Source: Cymbidium sinense
Taxonomy: Eukaryota > Streptophyta > Magnoliopsida > Asparagales > Orchidaceae
Direction: 5' to 3'
Assembly: GCA_021442155.1 (NCBI GenBank)
Contig: CM038222.1
Coordinates: 106,271,121-106,335,120, forward strand
DNA: 64,000 nt
The notes beneath the pieces are model-generated. The model had not been told where the DNA came from and ran no database searches. It saw only the letters and a list, made by a program, of their open reading frames with translations. Both the position numbers and the translations under genes were made by a program. Positions 25,455 to 37,849 of this stretch are shown piece after piece (the first letter of the stretch is position 1; every line of letters starts with the position of its first letter).

Positions 25455-26300
25455 CCAGGAAATTGAGATAATCAAATAACCTCCTCCACGCAACTTAAAG
25501 TCTCGTATTCCCAAGATGTCTAGACTATATATCGCTATCTTAACTACATATAAATGTATATATAATTATAAAGATGAAATTAATGCAAGAGATGATATTT
25601 TACTTAATTGAATTATTTGTATATATGGATTAAAGCTCTATCCAAATTCTAATACAAATATACAAGGGAATGAAATTTAATAAGTATATGCCTTTATTAA
25701 CCAGGGAAGTGAGGTAATCAAATGACCTCCTTGGGGCTACTTAAATTCTCATATTCCCAGGATGTCCAGACTATATACTTATTAGCATTCAAACATATGT
25801 AGATTCATATACATGAATATAGGAAGCAAGCTTTACATCTACATACTACATACTTGGTGATTTAGGTAATTATGAATGTATGTATTTTTAATAGAAAAGA
25901 GAGGGTTTTCATTTCTTAATCACATACACATACACATGTATAAAAGATATAAGTAAGTACGTGCCATTATTCAAATTAGGGAAGTGAAGCAATCAAATGA
26001 CCAGCTCTGGGCTACTTAAAGCCTCATATTCCCGAGATGTCCAGACTATATACTTGCTATCTTAAATACATATGAATGTATACATAAATTAGAGGAATGA
26101 AAATCATGCAAAGATTGCATTTTCCTTAGTTGAATTGTTTATGCATATGAATTAAAGCTCTATTCAAATTCTAATACCAAAGTACATAGGAATGATAAGT
26201 ATGTGCCTTTGTTAACCAGGGAAGTGAGGTAATCAAATGACCTCCTTGGTGCTACATAAAGTCTCGTATTCTTGGGATGTTTATACTATATACTTATTAG
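25455..26300. repeat. Four-unit array of the ~250-bp P motif
   Basis: Units start near 25,455, 25,702, 25,979 and 26,219, each with an ~80-bp core (CCAGGGAAGTGAGGTAATCA ... GATGTCCAGACTATATACTT) and a variable AT-rich remainder. P8 holds two units (21,739 and 21,993) and P5 two on the opposite strand (45,862 and 46,109). Confidence 0.85.
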
Positions 26301-27689
26301 CATTCAAACTTATGTAAATTTATATATGAATTTAAGAAAGAGAGATTTTCATTTACACACTTAAGCTATAAACACATGCAAATCCTATAGGCATTTATAA
26401 CTACTAACATCCCAAGTATTATTATCCTATTATAAATTTTAGAAAATACATTTGAATTTAATAGTGATAATACCCACACATATAATAAATTAAGCCAACA
26501 CAAGTGAGCTAACATAAATAAATATCATTTAATTTATTTAGAATTTGAAAAAGATGAATGCATGAAACCATATGACATACAATTTTTAAAGTGATTGGAA
26601 AGGAATAGCCAAACATAAGCATATGATTCATTCAACTGGACTAATTCCTAAGGACAATCACATCAAATAAAATTACTAAAAGAAAATGAAAGCTTCTTAT
26701 TAATTTGATTTTGAATTTGGATTGAACTTAACGAAGAGAGGTTATTTGTTGTTTTAATCCCATTCCCAAGTTGGTGATTTTAATTAGTTTAAGGAAAGAT
26801 AATTAGGTAGATTTTATGAATTGATTAAGTTGAGTCATTAATCAAATCACTTAATTACCCTTTCCTATGCTCCTTTAATTTGATTAATCATTTAATCATG
26901 AGCCCCAAATGATATGAACATGTGAGAAAATAAAATTGCAATGCTCTTAAAGAACCTAATGCAATTGGCTCATAATTAAAGATTAATTAAGTTAAAGAAC
27001 TTAATTAAGTACTTATATGATTTTCCCACACTTATTAGTTAATAATATTTCCTTATGGTCTTTATGTTGTTAAATAATAAATAGAAACCCTTAATTTTAT
27101 GGCTAATTATCTGATGTGATTAACATTGTAATTTGATTTGATTTAGCCATTAATTGATTAATTAAGAACATAATTAAACCTCACATTAATTAACTCTCTT
27201 TAATGAAGTAAACATGGAAAAGTAATTTGGAAAGGGGGCCTAACCAATCTCCCTCATCACCTCACTGTTGATTAGTAATTAATGAGCATTAATTAATCAA
27301 TTTTCACTCTTTATAACATTAATTAATAAGTAATTATATTAAGAGAGTAATTAAGGTTTGAATTATCAATTCTCTTAATTACCTAAGCAATAAATTCCAA
27401 GCAAATCATGGGAGGTAGAGGTCATTCCATTAAATCAACACACAAAGTTTGGAATCAATTGTCTAAGTAATTAAAGCTTAATTAAGTTAATTAAGTGAAC
27501 ATTTAAATCTTAATTAGGCCTTAATCACTATTCAAAATCAAATGGGCATATTTTTAATAAAATCGCCTATGTTTTACCTTTCCAATGAGTATTTATTTAT
27601 ATATTTTGAATTTTTCTACAATTAATTATAATTTTCTAAAATTTCATCCATTAAAAATGAATTATTAAGCCTAATTAACCTTTAATCTC

Positions 27690-28750
27690 ATCAACGCCAC
27701 ATGGACCACCGGCGTGGTAGCACTTTCTGTGTGGCACCACAGGATTAGTTATTTAAATTGTCTGACGTGGTGCTAACGTGGTGGTAGTATACACACTTTC
27801 TTCCCTGTCATCTGATCCAAGATCAGATGGTTGAGATTAATCTTGCAGCTCCTAAGGGAATTAAATTAGATTTAATCTATCAAATAATCATAACCATCTA
27901 TTCCAATCTCATGGAATGGATGGTGAATGATCCATCATCCCCTGAGCGATGGAAGACGGACATTATCCATCTTCCTTTGCTATATCTGAGCTCATCAGAG
28001 CTCATGGAGGCTCAGGATCGATCCAAAATGTTCTCGAGAGGGATCTAGAAGGATATAATAGTGAATTTTGCATGACATTACATTTTTCTTCAAAAAGGCT
28101 CAAAAAAATTTAAGAAAATCTTGGTTTGCTAGAAAATATCTCGCTAGAGCTCAGGACTGGCGGCTAACCGATTGAGGTAGCTTCATCTTGAAGATATAAA
28201 GTCCTGTTGAGAAGATGATGCCTTGCCTCCTCACTGGTGGCTCTGTGGATCACCATAATCAGAAAACTCATTGGAGTTTATCTTGGAGTGGTCTCTGGTG
28301 CTCGAATCGCTCGGGAGAAGATACATTTTTCCTCGCTGAAGCTTGGTGAATGTGTGGGTGAAGTTAATTTGGGATTAGATAGAATTTGGTGGAGTTGGAT
28401 GGAGATAGGCCTTGTTCTATCTCGGGTTGGTGTTTTTCGGTTAGAGGAAGGCTTGGGAAGCTTGGAAAATCACTTAGGGAGGTCACCTTGAGATGCTTGA
28501 GCTCTAAGAATGATCACCTTTTTGGTTTGAATAGAAATGAGGAGGGTATACCCCCTCCTCCCTTGGATCAAATGGCTCACATTGTCTCTGCCATTTGCAA
28601 CTGTTTGGTTGCCACAGAAGGCCAGAGGTGGTAGGAATAATCTTAAGTGGCTCGATTTGAGAGGTGGAAGGTCTAAGTTGGTTGCCTTGACTTGTCTCCA
28701 TGTCCTTTGGATGAGCCAATGAGGGGAGGTGGGTTAACCCATCTCCTCTT
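27690..28750. other. GC-richer middle block of P2
   Basis: This block is visibly less AT-rich than its surroundings. Several overlapping short frames (60-84 codons) open in several frames on both strands, but none has a recognisable motif. Equivalent blocks lie in P1 (16,480-17,600), P8 (33,230-33,800), P5 (43,500-44,050) and P6 (55,790-56,280), next to a conserved CTATGGATTC/GAATCCATAG word. I treat the frames as chance openings. Confidence 0.4.
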
Positions 28751-30564
28751 GACCAATGACTGATCTAACCCCTTTGGGTCAGGTTAGCCATATAGCCAGG
28801 GGTCCATTTTGAGCTTTAGGTGGCTACTAAATGCAAAGGAGGGATGTTGACCACCTAAATGTGGTTTTTGTCTCATGTGGGAGGCTTTACACATTGGGTA
28901 ATGGGAATTCAGATTGGACATGGGTTGGGTTGGATTTGGGCTAACACAAGGTGAGTCAAGGATGGGCCATGCTATGTTTCAATAGGTTTGGTCTTGTTTT
29001 GGATCAATTTGACCCATGTATGTCAAATTGGGCTAGGTTGGGTCAAGTTGAAGAATTGGTCAAATTAGGTCAAACCAAGGTCGGGTCAAGTTCAAATGAG
29101 TATTTAGAATGTTCTGGTTCAATTGGTTTGGCTTTATTTGGCTTGGATTTGATTTTGAGCCATTTGGATTCATATGGGTCAAATGGGCTAAGTTGACCAA
29201 TTTGGCAAAATCAGCAAAATAGGCATGGGTTAGGAATCATTTCATGTTCAATTGATCATTTGAGAATGATTGTAGGCTTTGATTTCAATTAATTTGGATT
29301 TAGGAATGATTTTGGCTTTAGGTCAATTTTGGCTAAATGGGTCAATTGGGTTTAATCAAGGTTTTGATCATGTTCAATAATCAATTTGAAATGGATTTGA
29401 GTCATTAGTTGCAATCAATTTGGATTAGATTTTGATTTGACCCAATTTGGCCTTTTAAGTCAAATTGGGTCAACTTGGGTCAAAGGGCCAATTGGATTTG
29501 GTTTAGCTCAATTGATGGTCAAGGATTGGTTTTATATTGGTTGAATCATTGGTTTCAATTGATTTGGAATAGGATGATATTTGATTCATTTGGCTCATGT
29601 AGGTTAATTTGGTCAAATGACCAAATTTACTTGGTTTGGCCCAATTGATTGTAATTGATCAAGGAAGGATGATCAACAATCATTGTAGAAGATTTTGAGT
29701 GGTTTGGTTCAATCCAATTTGGGCTGGATTAAGATTTGGTTCAAATAGGTGCTTTAGGCCACTTTGGGTCAAGTGAACATAAATGGGTTAATTGGCTTTG
29801 TTTGATTGAATTGATTGCAATTAGGCTATCCAAGATGATCAACAATCACCATGGGGAAGATTTAAAGGGTTGATCGAATCCAATTTTTGGTTAGATTAGA
29901 GTTTGGTTCAATTTGGTCAAATTGGTCACTTTGGGTCAAGTGGACCAATCAGGCTAATTGAGTTGGATTGGTTTGACTTAAGTTGAATTGAGTTCAATAA
30001 TTAATTGATATCTTTGATTGTAATTGATTTGGGTTCAATTGGATTTTGGCTTATTTGAATAATTTGGGTTAAATGGGTTAGGTTAGGTTGATTGGTTTTG
30101 ATTGTAGTTTTTGGTATGGTTTGGAATAATAATTGAAGGATTGATTTGGTTATGAGAAAATCAATTAAGTTAAGTTTGGATTGAAGGGATTTTGGCTAAG
30201 TCTATAGGATTGAATCATGGGCTTAGGTTTAGATCATTTTGGATTTAATTTTAGTTTTGAGTTTGGATTTGAGTTGGGATTCAATTGATATTGGTTTTAT
30301 TGATTTGAAGTTTGATTTTGGCTAAGGAGATAGGCATGGGTTTGGTTTAGGCTATAGGCTAGGTGGGTCTCCCTAGGCCTTAAGGCATAACCTAACCTAA
30401 GACTAATCCTCCTAAAGTCTCTAGGTTTAGGTTAAGTATTCACTTAATCACTAGAAGTATCTTATAAGTGAGGGGATCTTGGTGCCTAGAAGACTTCTAG
30501 ATCGAAGATGAGAAAATTGACTCCTCACTCCAAAAATATGGTCAACAAAAAAGACCCCCAATAG

Positions 30565-30594
30565 GTGTGGTGTGACTGATAAGGCACACCACAC
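30565..30594. repeat. Perfect 10-bp stem hairpin
   Basis: GTGTGGTGTG (30,565-30,574) and CACACCACAC (30,585-30,594) are exact inverted copies with a 10-base loop. It lies 17 bases beyond the inner TGTTGACC start of P2. Confidence 0.7.
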
Positions 30595-30779
30595 ATATTG
30601 GCGTTGATTAAGATGATCAACAATATCCAAAAGGATTACAAGCACTAAAGAAGATGATCTATACCTAAACCAAGAGGTAGATAGAATCACGATCTTAGTG
30701 AAATGCAACTCATCTCATGTAAGAGAGATCTAGAAGGTTTGGTTTGAGATGGTTGAAGATTGAATTCATGTCAAGGGCA

Positions 30780-31215
30780 TGAAGAAAGATCTGCTGAGGA
30801 ATCGCACATGCATTAGATTTGGTTGAATTTGATTTAGGGAAGAAGGATCCACTGAGGATACTGCTTTGATTATGTTTGTTTAATTTTTTTGATTTGGTTA
30901 ATGGAAGGGAGATCCGTCGGGGATACATGTTTGAATTTATTTATTCAATTTGATTTATGGGAGGGAGATCCAGTAAGGATACAGGTTTGGATTTGTTTAA
31001 TTTGGTTTGTTGATTGAATTTGGAGGCATATCCACTGAGGATATAAGCTTAAATCCACCAAGGATTAAGGTTATATTTGTTTGATTTAGTTGGATTGATT
31101 TGGCTCCACTTGGGAGATGAGTTTAATTTGTTTGATTTGACATGTTGACTTAACTTCACTGGGGAAGGATGTTTGGGTTTGTATTTATTTTGATTTGGGT
31201 TTGCTCCACTGGAGA
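30780..31215. repeat. Degenerate ~60-bp minisatellite (GATCCACTGAGGATAC units)
   Basis: The word GATCCACTGAGGATAC or a variant recurs near 30,790, 30,847, 30,909, 30,967, 31,028 and 31,054, then more weakly at 31,106, 31,156 and 31,204. The units are separated by T-rich TTTGATTTGTTTAATTTG-like spacers. The period is about 60 bases, drifting toward 50 at the end. Confidence 0.7.
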
Positions 31216-32617
31216 AAAGTGTTCTGAATTTGATTTGTTTGTTGATTGATTGAATTGATTTAGTTTGATTTAATTTATGAAATCGCATAGACCTTAGGGG
31301 GCCTTAGTTTTACTAGTCTAAAGGGATAGTCTACCAGGGGAAGGGTAGGACTATCCAACCTAAGGGTTGTATTTCGATGTGTAATGGCTGTTCTAAGAAG
31401 AAAGTGCAGGAACTTACATCTTCCAAAGTAGAAATAGTCACTGACTTGGTGTGATGAACTTCAGGTGAGTGTCATTGGGGATCATACCTCAACTCAAGGA
31501 TAGTCAAGTTTGACTATGGAAGGGTAGCACTAGAAGGGCAAGGCTCTTAGCTACAATTTAGGGTCTAAATAGTTCATTTGGGTAGAGAGCATTAACAATT
31601 GATTTGGTTGAGTGGATTTTTATCCATTTGAATATTTTGGTTAAATGGGATTTAGTGATTTTGAATTTTAGCTTAGTGGTTTTTTTGATTTATGGTTTTA
31701 GGTATGGTTTTGGTATAATGGTAATTGAAGGATTGTTTTGCTTATGAGAAAATCAATTGAGTTAGGTTTGGATTGAAGGGATTTTGGCTAAGTCCATAGG
31801 ATTGAATCATGGGCTTAGGTTTAGGTCATTTAGATTTGAATTTGGTTTGGTGTTTGGATTTGAGTTGGGATTCAATTGATATTGGTTATATTAATTTAAA
31901 GTTTGATTTTGGCTAAGGAGGTAGGCATGGGTTTGGTTTAGTCTATAGGCTAGGTGGGTCTCCCTTGGCTCTAAGGCATAACATAACCTAAGGCAAATCC
32001 TCCTAAACTCTCTAGGTTTAGGTTAAGTGTTCACTTAGTCACTAGAAGTGTTTTATGGCTAAGGGGATCTTAGTGTTTAGAAGACTCCTAGATCTAAGAT
32101 GGGAAGATTGACTACTCACTCCAAAAGTGAGGTCAATAAGGATCAATTAAACATATTTTTATTAAATGAGTTAGTTATGATGGTTTCACATTTAAATTTC
32201 ATTTAACTATTTAATTAATTAATTATGCACCTTAATGATAGTCTTGAAAAATAATTAGGAAGAGGGGAATTAATTATCTTTATATTATCCTTATTATTAT
32301 AATGATTAATTAATACCTTTTAATCAATTTCATAATTTTATTAATCTTAATATTACTTAATTGCATAAGAGAGATAATTTGGGTTTGAAATTTTGATTCT
32401 TTTAATCCACTTGAGAAATTAGCCCATGAAAATTATGGGAGGTAGAAGTCATCCCATATATTCAATGTGTCAAATCTCATGTTAATTAACTAATTGATTA
32501 GGGTTTAATTAAGGTAATTAGTTACAATTTCTAATTATAATTAGTCACCATTCATTGGATGAAACTTCAGGATTTTATTTTTCTTGGATTCTCCACTATC
32601 TAAGCTTTCCGTAGAGG

Positions 32618-32619
<2 letters not shown>

Positions 32620-32708
<89 letters not shown>
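32620..32708. repeat. (TA)n microsatellite, ~44 units
   Basis: An uninterrupted TA tract of about 88 bases lies in P8. The matching place in P5 (near 44,575) has only a short ATATAAATAGATG, so the expansion is specific to this copy. Confidence 0.95.
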
Positions 32709-32709
<1 letters not shown>

Positions 32710-33708
32710 AGTTTTCTACAATTAGTTATAATTTTTTTAAAGTTCTATGTAATTAAAGTAATTAAGTAATGATTAATTAAACCCTAATTTAATTACTCTT
32801 GTAATTTAGCATGATCTAGATGATTTAATTAATTATTTTGAAGATCTCTGATGTTTATTAAAGTGATTTAAATTAATTTGATGAATTTTTAGAATTTTTA
32901 ATTAATTAATTATTTTAAAATAGCTAATTGCCTTCAAAAATTAATAACTCTTAAGCAAGAAAGCTAATTAAGTTGAAATTTTCTTAATAGATAGGCAAGA
33001 ACATTTTTTGTTTTTTAAAATTTTTAAATTGATTGATTTATTATTTTAAGGGTAATTACAAAAAATATAAATTTCACTAAAACTTGAATTACTCCTAAAA
33101 TAGATATCTAAATTTAGGGTTGTTAGGTTCATTAGATTGCTCTTGAAATGATGAATCCATAGAGCCCATATTTGCATTTTTTAGTATTGTATTTTATCTT
33201 TTATGACTTTTTAAAGTTTTGGGTCAGATCTAATAGAATAAACCAAAGATGAGATCTAATCGTAGCCGTCCATTCTAACAAAGTAAGATGGATAGCTCAG
33301 AGGCTGTCTCTCTCATGGGAGGCTAAACAAATAGGGTTAGATTGGTGGGATCTATCAAGAACATAACTAGATCTCACGATCTTCCAGCAATCTTAACTGG
33401 AAGTTACTTTATTTCACATTGGGGAGTTGAAAAAAAGTTTGTGCAGTAGGATCTAAAAGAAAATCCTAGTTTTGAACAAAATTTTCACCAAACATAAACA
33501 CTTATGGTTGATCTAAAGTTTAGAAAAGTTACCTCCTAAAGCACACATTTGGTGGATGCTAGAAGATCTTGGATCTCCCCTTTTGCCACCCCTGTGGAAT
33601 GCTCCGGCCACTGCGCACCACCGCCCATTGTTAAAAAATTGGTGGCTCTTGGACTTAGAGAGCACAAGAGGTGGGGAGAGGGGTTTTCTTCTGGTTTGAA
33701 GAAGATAT

Positions 33709-33728
33709 GAGTGTGTGTGTGTGTGTGT
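33709..33728. repeat. (GT)n microsatellite
   Basis: About ten GT units. The inverted partner in P5 near 43,590 has a shorter interrupted ACACACACATACA. Confidence 0.9.
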
Positions 33729-35447
33729 CTTCTTTTCAGTATGTTAAGAATAAAAGAAATGAGGTGTGTATATTATAATGTTTTTTTTCATGCCCCCTCC
33801 CATGTGAAGAAAGGAATGTATAATTTTTTCTCCACATGCTTACCTCCCACTCTCTTTATTTCTTTGTGTTTGCCATACACTTTTCTTTATTAAAGCAAAA
33901 AACTTTACTTGTTTTGATGTTTGGGTGGGTGAGTCAACTCATTTTGGTTTAAGATTTGAGTTTACTCATCTTAACCCAAATTGAGTTAGGTCGAGTCAAG
34001 TGAGTCTTGTTTATCTAATCAATTTAGGATTAAATTTAATTATATTAAACTAATTATTTATAATACCTCTGATTAATTAATGTAATTTAATTTAAGCCTA
34101 AATTAACTCAATTTAACCTAAATAAGTCAAATTGGGCGAATTTGGGTTTACTTGGGTCCATGGGTCAAATTGACCAAATTAGATAAATTGGATGCAAATG
34201 AGAGTTAAATTGAGTTTAATTAAGTTTTAAAATTGATTTATAATAATTAATATGATTTAATTTGAACTTATTTTGATTTCATTTTAATTTATTTTTGTTT
34301 TGGCTTGATATGCTTATATTGGTCAATTTAGGTCAATTTATGTCAAATTGACCAATTGACCAAATTGGCTAAATTCGGTTCCATTGGGAGTTGAGTCATA
34401 TTCAGTAATCAACTTAAGAATAATTTTAATCATTGATTATTTTTTAATTTTGGGTTGAGTTAAGTTTTGATTTAAACCCATTTTTGATCCAAATTGGGCT
34501 TAATTGGGAAAATTGGGTTCACATGGGTTAAATGATCAATATAACCCAAATGAAGTTTGTTCAAGCTCCAATTATATTTTATTGAGTATTTTAAATGACA
34601 TGGAGTAAATAATTTTAATTAATTTGGATTTGATTTTAATTTAGATCTATTTTGGGTTAATTTGGGTTTAATGGGTTAAATCGGGGTCTACTTAGGTCAA
34701 ATGGCAAATTTGGTCAAATCAATCCCAAAAAAGTTTAAATTATATTTAAATATAATTTAAAGTATTTTGGAACATTTAATTTAAATTACTTTTGAGTTTA
34801 GGTTCAATAGGATCGGTTTAGGTTCATTTAGACTTGGTGACTCAATTAGGCCATTTGAATCATCATTAGATTAAGAATTTATTAGTTTAGTATTCTATTA
34901 TATTAATTTGATAAATATAAGCATTTAGGATGACTTAAATTGATCAAATTTTGATTACTTTGATTTTTGGCTTGGTGGGGCACACATGGGTCAACTCTAG
35001 GTCAGACGACCTGGTTGACTACTTTGAACCCCATATGGATTTTTTTTAGGGTTCATTTATACTTATGTATTGATTATATGCCTTTTGCTTGTTTTTGATT
35101 TGATTTAGTTTTGATTTTATAGGATTTTCTTGAATTTAACTAATTTTAAGCCTAAATCATTTAGTTGATTTAATGAACATAATTACCTTAATCCAGGTTC
35201 AGTTGTATTCAGATTTCATTTTTATTAATTATTTTAATTTTCACTTTAGTTGGGATTACGCACTTAGCAACTAATCACAGTATCCTAAGTGCCTAATTAG
35301 GAAGCTCTTAATCTATGGTTGCAGATTCTAATTTATTGAGATTATGGTGATTATTAACCTCACTTAAGGTTAATAGAGTCTTAGTGCCTAAATTAAATCA
35401 TGGGTCTAAGAGGAGGGTTATCAACCTCACTAAAAATTAGGTCAACA

Positions 35448-35824
35448 CCTACGGTGTCATAAACCTTCATCAACATCTGCTTTACCTACTGTGATGAATT
35501 CAGACCCTTTATTAATCAAATAATGTGCTCATTCAATGTTGCTATGAGCCATCACCATTATACTTTAGTCACCTTCCTTGCATCTCTTGTGAAGGTAGTT
35601 ACGTATCTTGATTGTGCAATTTGACTCACAGTGATCAAATTTCCTTCGAAACATGAAATGTGTCAAAAATCCTTTAACTTTTAGATTGATCCATTTGATA
35701 ATGTGATATTAACATCATCCTTGCCAAAAATGCTACAGGCCTTGTTATCTCCTAAGTACACCTTTCTTAGATCACCTTAAGTATAGGTTTTGAACACCTC
35801 TTTTTAGGACCAGCATGAGAAGAG
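35448..35824 (-). pseudogene. Ty1/copia pol block 1: region between protease and pre-integrase domain
   Basis: On the minus strand: KVYLGDNKACSIFGKDDVNI, TLSNGSI, KLKDF, NLITVSQIA, YVTTFTRDARKVTKV and VGKADVDEGL, then a stop at the family's LWHRR position. This is the stretch following the copia protease active site. Its last codons (H R R) precede the block 2 start (K H G H M) once P8 is removed. At 35,824 it is cut by the gypsy element. The copia gag, protease active site and 5' LTR must lie beyond the right edge of the window or be lost. Stops show it is dead. Confidence 0.85.
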
Positions 35825-37827
35825 TGTCACAACCCAACCCAATATAAATCATCATATTAAGGTGGGTCACATCATGTCGAGATGTAACAGTTAATTAAGT
35901 ACCTAAGATCTATTTGAAAGAATTTTTTTTAGTTTCATAAAATAGAGCCACTTCTATCATCAAAATATCATAAAATTAAAATAGTCACATTAGATCATAT
36001 CACAGCTATACATTAAAATAACAATCATTGTTTGATTCTTCCACCAACAAAATATGTATACTATCATGACTGTCAAAAAAATATGTTTAAAGTATGAACA
36101 TACCTACACTAACCAAAAGCCTCTACTCAACTTGAGCCTTATCCTTTATTAAAATAATACATGTGAGTATAACAAGGGTGAGCAACCACAACTCAATAGG
36201 CTACAGTTTTCATTACACAAAACATAAAAAAGTAAATATTTGTCAAAAATTTCATTTTATAGACAATATAATGTGCCTTAAATGAATTAAGATTGTATTT
36301 CAATAAGTAACATTTTGTATCTACTGAGTAAAATATCATTATAAAAACTAATATCTATCATAAGCATACATCAAGCAACAATGTAAGCAACACGATGTCA
36401 GAAATAAAATAATGCAATATGAATTAATAATTCAATTTTTTTATTTATACTATTTTATAGTTTTCCCTTCACCCCTTATACCTCAACTTGGTCATATTTC
36501 TCTTTTATCCCTTATATCTCAAATTTTACTTATACCTCAACTTGTTCACATCTTTATAGGCATATAAAAAATAGATAAATGGATAATTTTATTGGTGCAC
36601 AGGCTTTTATAACTCCACTTGAATGTACATAATAGACAACCATCTACCCACCTACACTTTCCCACCTTTTTTCTCTTTTTTGCACATATACTTTGATACT
36701 TAAGTATTGGATATTATTATTTTTAGCATATATAAATATTATCAAACATGTTATAGAAATATATAAATATTAGTGGGTACAACTAACAGTAGGAATTATA
36801 AGTAAATTTATGTGGGTATATCAAAATTATAATTTATAAAATCATTAATATGCAATGTCTAGAATAATATTTTATAGCTTTTCTTATTTTATTATAATTT
36901 TTGTTAGGCTCAATATGCTTACAAAAATATATAAAACTATATAACACAAAAAACCTTGCAAAAATTTTATTTTTCTATGTTAATATGCCTAGCACAGGTC
37001 ATTCTACAACATATTAAAAGTTAAATGGTGAAAAGTCTATAAATGTCCATAGATATGAGTTTGTATGAAATTAAACTAAATGAAATATTAAAAATACACA
37101 CATAGATGAAATTGAAATCTAAAGTAGGTAAACAATAGCATTCTTAGAACTGGATAATTTTCCCAATCGACCTGATGGGCAAAATTGGCTCCATGACCTT
37201 CAGACCGCACTTTCCCTCTCCTACCTCTCTGTAAAACTTTTCTTTGATTGGGAAAAAATGTGATAAATAAGTGGGGTGATGTATTTAATAGGAAATGTTA
37301 TTTTTTTGAAAGGACATGTTGGTAATTATCTAAATTGTTCTATTTTTATTAAAACTTCTAATATAAAATCCTTTACATCTTGAAATCTGCAACTTCAAAA
37401 ATTATGAAAAATAGTCAATGAATAAAACATAATTTCTAAAATGCAGTGGTGAAAATGGTTTGGAAAATGAAAATCAGATGGTAGGTGTTTTACAAGGAGG
37501 TACAAATTTCTTAAGAAATAATAAGAAACTTTTATTTTTGTAGTTATGATGCTCATAAAAATAGATAGAAATATACCTAAAATAAAATAAAGGGTGCTCT
37601 AGAAAGTCGTGAAGATGGTTTGTGAATCAGGCATAAAATGCTTGCCAAAAAATAATTAAATATGATAAGGAAAATTTTGATTTGTTAAAATTCTATTCAA
37701 TCAAAATTATGAAAATCTATGAATAAAGTAGACATAAAATTAACTCAATAACATAAAAGAAATCAGTGGATATAAGATAAATATTCAAGTCTTACTAGGT
37801 CTAACTATTGTACAACCAGTTGTCACA
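35825..37827 (-). mobile_element. 3' LTR of the Tekay-like element
   Basis: In element orientation it starts TGTGACAACTGG right after the polypurine tract and ends GGGTTGGGTTGTGACA. It is a direct repeat of the 5' LTR. For example, TGATTCTTCCACCAACAAAA and the following bases (36,030-36,102) match 63,070-63,142 with about 8 differences in 73 bases by my count. A (AT)n tract present in the 5' LTR is absent here. There is no coding sequence. Confidence 0.85.
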
Positions 37828-37841
37828 ATCTCCCCTTCTTA
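37828..37841 (-). other. Polypurine tract of the Tekay-like element
   Basis: On the minus strand AAGAAGGGGAGATT directly precedes the LTR start TGTGACA. Confidence 0.75.
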
Positions 37842-37849
37842 GAAAAGTA

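Larger units (their letters stand above)
22845..32138 (-). mobile_element. P2: P-family element nested in P8, 9.3 kb
   Basis: The left end is TGTGGTGCTTTTTTCGG and the right end ...GTGAGGTCAATA. The flanking AAGGA (22,840-22,844) and AGGA (32,139-32,142) fit a 4-5-bp target duplication, and the uninterrupted site is visible in P5 near 45,076. The bulk from 30,547 down to 22,845 is a complete 7.7-kb P unit beginning TGTTGACC on the minus strand. In front of it, 31,680-32,138 repeats the first ~450 bases of that unit, and between lies a 1.1-kb segment with a minisatellite. This may be a truncated 5' LTR, a short internal region and a full 3' LTR, or a unit with a duplicated start. No protein coding is visible. 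Only chance frames occur, including those at 27,827-28,722. Confidence 0.65.
30100..32138. repeat. Direct repeat of the P unit start (30,100-30,547 and 31,680-32,138)
   Basis: Both copies carry the same ~450 bases (for example GTTTGGATTGAAGGGATTTT, GGTAGGCATGGGTTTGG, and a shared end in ...GGTCAACA or ...GGTCAATA). They lie about 1.59 kb apart, on either side of the minisatellite segment. Confidence 0.85.
32139..35447 (-). mobile_element. P8, 5' part: first 3.3 kb of the P unit
   Basis: In element orientation it begins at 35,447 with TGTTGACCTAATTTTTAGTG, followed by the CCTCCTCTTAGACC block shared with P5. It ends where P2 entered. With 19,173-22,844 it totals about 6.98 kb, matching the 7.00-kb P5 unit. 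It is non-coding. It includes many GGTCAAATTGG-type words, a (TA)n tract and a short (GT)n tract. Its collinear inverted partner is 41,858-45,075. Confidence 0.75.

Noticed and set aside
25455..26300. CRISPR-like array
   Set aside because: Units are ~240-275 bp with variable AT-rich linkers in a plant retroelement context. Size and context do not fit CRISPR.
27827..28722. Cluster of 61-84-codon frames on both strands in P2
   Set aside because: They overlap one another in several frames without a family motif; the same place in P5 and P8 is not open. Chance openings in a less AT-rich block.
32584..32769. 61-codon frame rich in Tyr-Ile
   Set aside because: It is the translation of the (TA)n tract.
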